Part shown: piece by piece, positions 29,862 to 31,569 of the stretch
Position numbering within the stretch: the stretch's first letter is position 1
Layout of the letters: the number at the start of each line of letters is the position of its first letter
NCBI GenBank assembly: GCA_013152795.1
Contig: JAADFS010000172.1
Location: forward strand, 1-31,569
Direction: 5' to 3'
DNA: 31,569 bases
Origin: Deferribacteres bacterium
GTDB taxonomy: Bacteria; Nitrospirota; Thermodesulfovibrionia; UBA6902
Translations under genes and position numbers: made by a program
Notes under the pieces: model-generated
Databases searched by the model: none
Told to the model about the DNA's origin: nothing
The model's input: the letters and a program-made list of their open reading frames with translations, nothing else

Positions 29862-31039
29862 TGGGCAAGATAGTTGCTGTAACAGGAAATGAAGCGGTTG
29901 CGGAATCTCTGAGACAGGTCAACCCCGATGTATGCGCCGCCTACCCCATTACACCCGCCACAGACCTGATGCAGAGATTCTCATCTTTTATATCAGACGG
30001 AAAAGTCGACACCGAGATGGTGCTGGTTGAAAGCGAGCACAGTGCCATGAGCGCCTGCATAGGCGCCGCGGCAGCCGGCGGCAGGGTTGCGACCGCGACC
30101 TCCTCACAGGGGCTGGCGCTGATGTGGGAGATGCTGTTTATCGCGGCGGGAGACAGGCTGCCGATAATCATGCCGGTGGTAAACCGGGCGCTGTCCGCCC
30201 CCCTTAATATCCACGGTGACCATTCTGACACCATGGGGGCAAGGGATTCAGGCTGGATACAGCTCTATTCCGAGACCGCGCAGGAGGCGTACGACAATGC
30301 CATACAGGCGTTCAGGATCGGCGAGCACCCGGACATAAGACTGCCTGTAATGGTATGCATGGACGGGTTTATCGTCAGCCACTCCATAGAGAGGGTGGAA
30401 TATCTTGAAGATTCCGAGGTCAAGAATTTTGTCGGCGAGTACAAGACGGTCAATCCCCTCCTTGATATCGACAACCCCAAGAGCTACGGGCCGCTGATAC
30501 TGACGGACCTCTACCACGAATACAAGAGGGCGCAGCATGAAGTCATGACAAAGGTAAAGAACGTCGTGCTCGAGGTTGCGGCCGACTTTGAAAAGCTCAG
30601 CGGCAGGAAATACGGGCTTTTCGAGGCATACAGGCTTGATGATGCCGAGATAGCCATTGTTATACTGAGTTCAGCCGCCGGAACCACCAAAGACGTAGTA
30701 GACAGTTACAGGGATAAAGGCATTAAGGCGGGGCTGCTGAAGCCGAGAATGTTCAGGCCGTTTCCGTATGAAGAGGTGGCTGCCGCGCTCAGCCATTTAA
30801 AGGCAATAGCCGTTCTGGACAGGGCGGATTCATTCGGCGGCTACGGCCCGTTGTTCTCGGAAATCTGCGGAGCCGTTATGTCCATGGACGGAAAGCCTCC
30901 CATGATAAACAGGATATACGGTCTCGGCGGAAGGGATTATATGCCCGACCAGGCGGAGAAGGTGCTTGATGAATTAATCGAAATTGCCGAAACCGGCAAG
31001 GTTCATACCATAAAAGAATATATAGGGCTGAGAGAATAA
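29861..31039 (+). CDS. porA: Pyruvate:ferredoxin oxidoreductase, alpha subunit
   Basis: 392 residues from ATG 29861 (AAAAGGAGG upstream, overlapping porD stop). Pyrimidine-binding half of the thiamine-diphosphate site. Features: GNEAVAESLRQVNPDVCAAYPITPATDLMQRF (given in part), VESEHSAMSACIGAAAAGGR, TATSSQGLALMWEML, NIHGDHSDTMGARDSGW and a C-terminal domain with KPRMFRPFPYEEV. All family blocks are present and uninterrupted. Confidence 0.95.
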   Translation: MGKIVAVTGNEAVAESLRQVNPDVCAAYPITPATDLMQRFSSFISDGKVDTEMVLVESEHSAMSACIGAAAAGGRVATATSSQGLALMWEMLFIAAGDRLPIIMPVVNRALSAPLNIHGDHSDTMGARDSGWIQLYSETAQEAYDNAIQAFRIGEHPDIRLPVMVCMDGFIVSHSIERVEYLEDSEVKNFVGEYKTVNPLLDIDNPKSYGPLILTDLYHEYKRAQHEVMTKVKNVVLEVAADFEKLSGRKYGLFEAYRLDDAEIAIVILSSAAGTTKDVVDSYRDKGIKAGLLKPRMFRPFPYEEVAAALSHLKAIAVLDRADSFGGYGPLFSEICGAVMSMDGKPPMINRIYGLGGRDYMPDQAEKVLDELIEIAETGKVHTIKEYIGLRE

Positions 31040-31099
31040 GACGGTATCGGTGACAAAAACGAAAAGAATCCTTTTTGAAATATAGAGTGAGGTAATGAA

Positions 31100-31569
31100 A
31101 TGACAACAATACCGCTTAGATTAAAAGAGATTTCAAAGCAGGAAGACAGGTTTGCATACGGGCACAGGATGTGTGCAGGCTGTGGAGCGCCCATAGTTGT
31201 CAAGCAGGTGCTTATGGCCACAGACTATCCCATTATTGCGTCCAATGCCACGGGGTGCCTCGAGGTATCCTCCTGCATATCCGAGTATACGGCATGGAAG
31301 ATACCATGGATACACAGCGCATTCGAGAATGCAGCGGCGACCATATCCGGAGTCGAGGCCATGTACAGGTCCCTGGTAAGGCAGGGGAGGATCGACGACC
31401 GGCAGGTCAAGTTCATAGCATTCGGCGGTGACGGCGGCACATATGACATCGGTTTCCAGAGCCTTTCCGGTGCAATGGAGCGCGGGCACGACATGCTGTA
31501 TATCTGTTATGACAACGAGGCTTACATGAATACGGGCATTCAGCGCTCAAGCGCCACGCCTTTCGGGGC
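31100..31569 (+). CDS. porB: Pyruvate:ferredoxin oxidoreductase, beta subunit (3' truncated by window)
   Basis: The first 156 codons run open to the window end. Thiamine-diphosphate-binding half of the enzyme. Visible: RMCAGCGAPIVVKQVL (first cluster-type cysteines), NATGCLEVSS, the diphosphate-binding motif AFGGDGGTYDIGFQSLSGAM and YDNEAYMNTGIQRSSATP. ATG 31100 follows AGTGAGGTAATGAA. 60 nt downstream of porA. The gene order porG-porD-porA-porB is the usual four-subunit arrangement. Confidence 0.94.
   Translation, partial: MTTIPLRLKEISKQEDRFAYGHRMCAGCGAPIVVKQVLMATDYPIIASNATGCLEVSSCISEYTAWKIPWIHSAFENAAATISGVEAMYRSLVRQGRIDDRQVKFIAFGGDGGTYDIGFQSLSGAMERGHDMLYICYDNEAYMNTGIQRSSATPFG

Overview
This window reads as ordinary, densely packed bacterial chromosome with a small accessory patch. 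The gene content (pyruvate:ferredoxin oxidoreductase in four subunits, phosphoketolase, PilT, a short-form HisG with HisZ, an HgcAB-like corrinoid/ferredoxin membrane protein) fits an anaerobic Gram-negative bacterium. Heavy use of AGG (Arg) and ATA (Ile) codons and the gene mix make Nitrospirota (Thermodesulfovibrio-like) or a neighbouring phylum my best guess; this is inference only.

Layout. 1-1101: 3' end of a phosphoketolase, apparently interrupted by a one-base frameshift near its C-terminus. 1166-2659: a membrane protein that joins an HgcA-like corrinoid-binding domain to an HgcB-like diferredoxin. 2723-6893 (minus): promoter, tRNA-His(GTG), hisS, hisZ and two divergent hisG paralogues, apparently one transcription unit. 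7003-7881: DUF362 protein. 8120-10292: visibly A+T-rich patch with a YprB-like exonuclease/DUF429 fusion and a structured non-coding element. 10293-11513: AAA/DUF4143 ATPase. 11657-17244 (minus): galU-lon-thiL-DUF2062-M50 protease, mostly overlapping genes. 17496-19058: osmC, pgpA, thpR. 19391-24780: recA-pilT-recX-alaS. 24828-26904: phasin-like protein and UbiB-type kinase. 27055-27980: a decayed HepT-like (HEPN) gene and an orphan antitoxin-like ORF. 28135-28818 (minus): DEDDy 3'-5' exonuclease. 28996-31569: porGDAB, the last gene running off the window.

How the genes work together. PorGDAB would interconvert pyruvate and acetyl-CoA with ferredoxin, and phosphoketolase would make acetyl phosphate from xylulose-5-P or fructose-6-P, so both window ends concern C2 metabolism. 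The histidine block couples supply of histidine (HisG/HisZ, first committed step) with charging of its tRNA (HisRS, tRNA-His). recA/recX/alaS with pilT, and galU/lon/thiL, are housekeeping.

Most notable: (i) the HgcAB-like fusion with conserved NVWC cap-helix cysteine, two 4Fe-4S motifs and a C-terminal vicinal Cys pair; (ii) two HisG paralogues with complementary motif loss beside HisZ; (iii) a family of short palindromic intergenic repeats with compensatory stem changes, some copies ending at start codons that lack a normal ribosome binding site; (iv) a 69-nt three-way-junction-like element at 9829-9897; (v) a HepT-like toxin gene broken by a frameshift, followed by a ribosome-binding site and start codon interrupted by one of the repeats.
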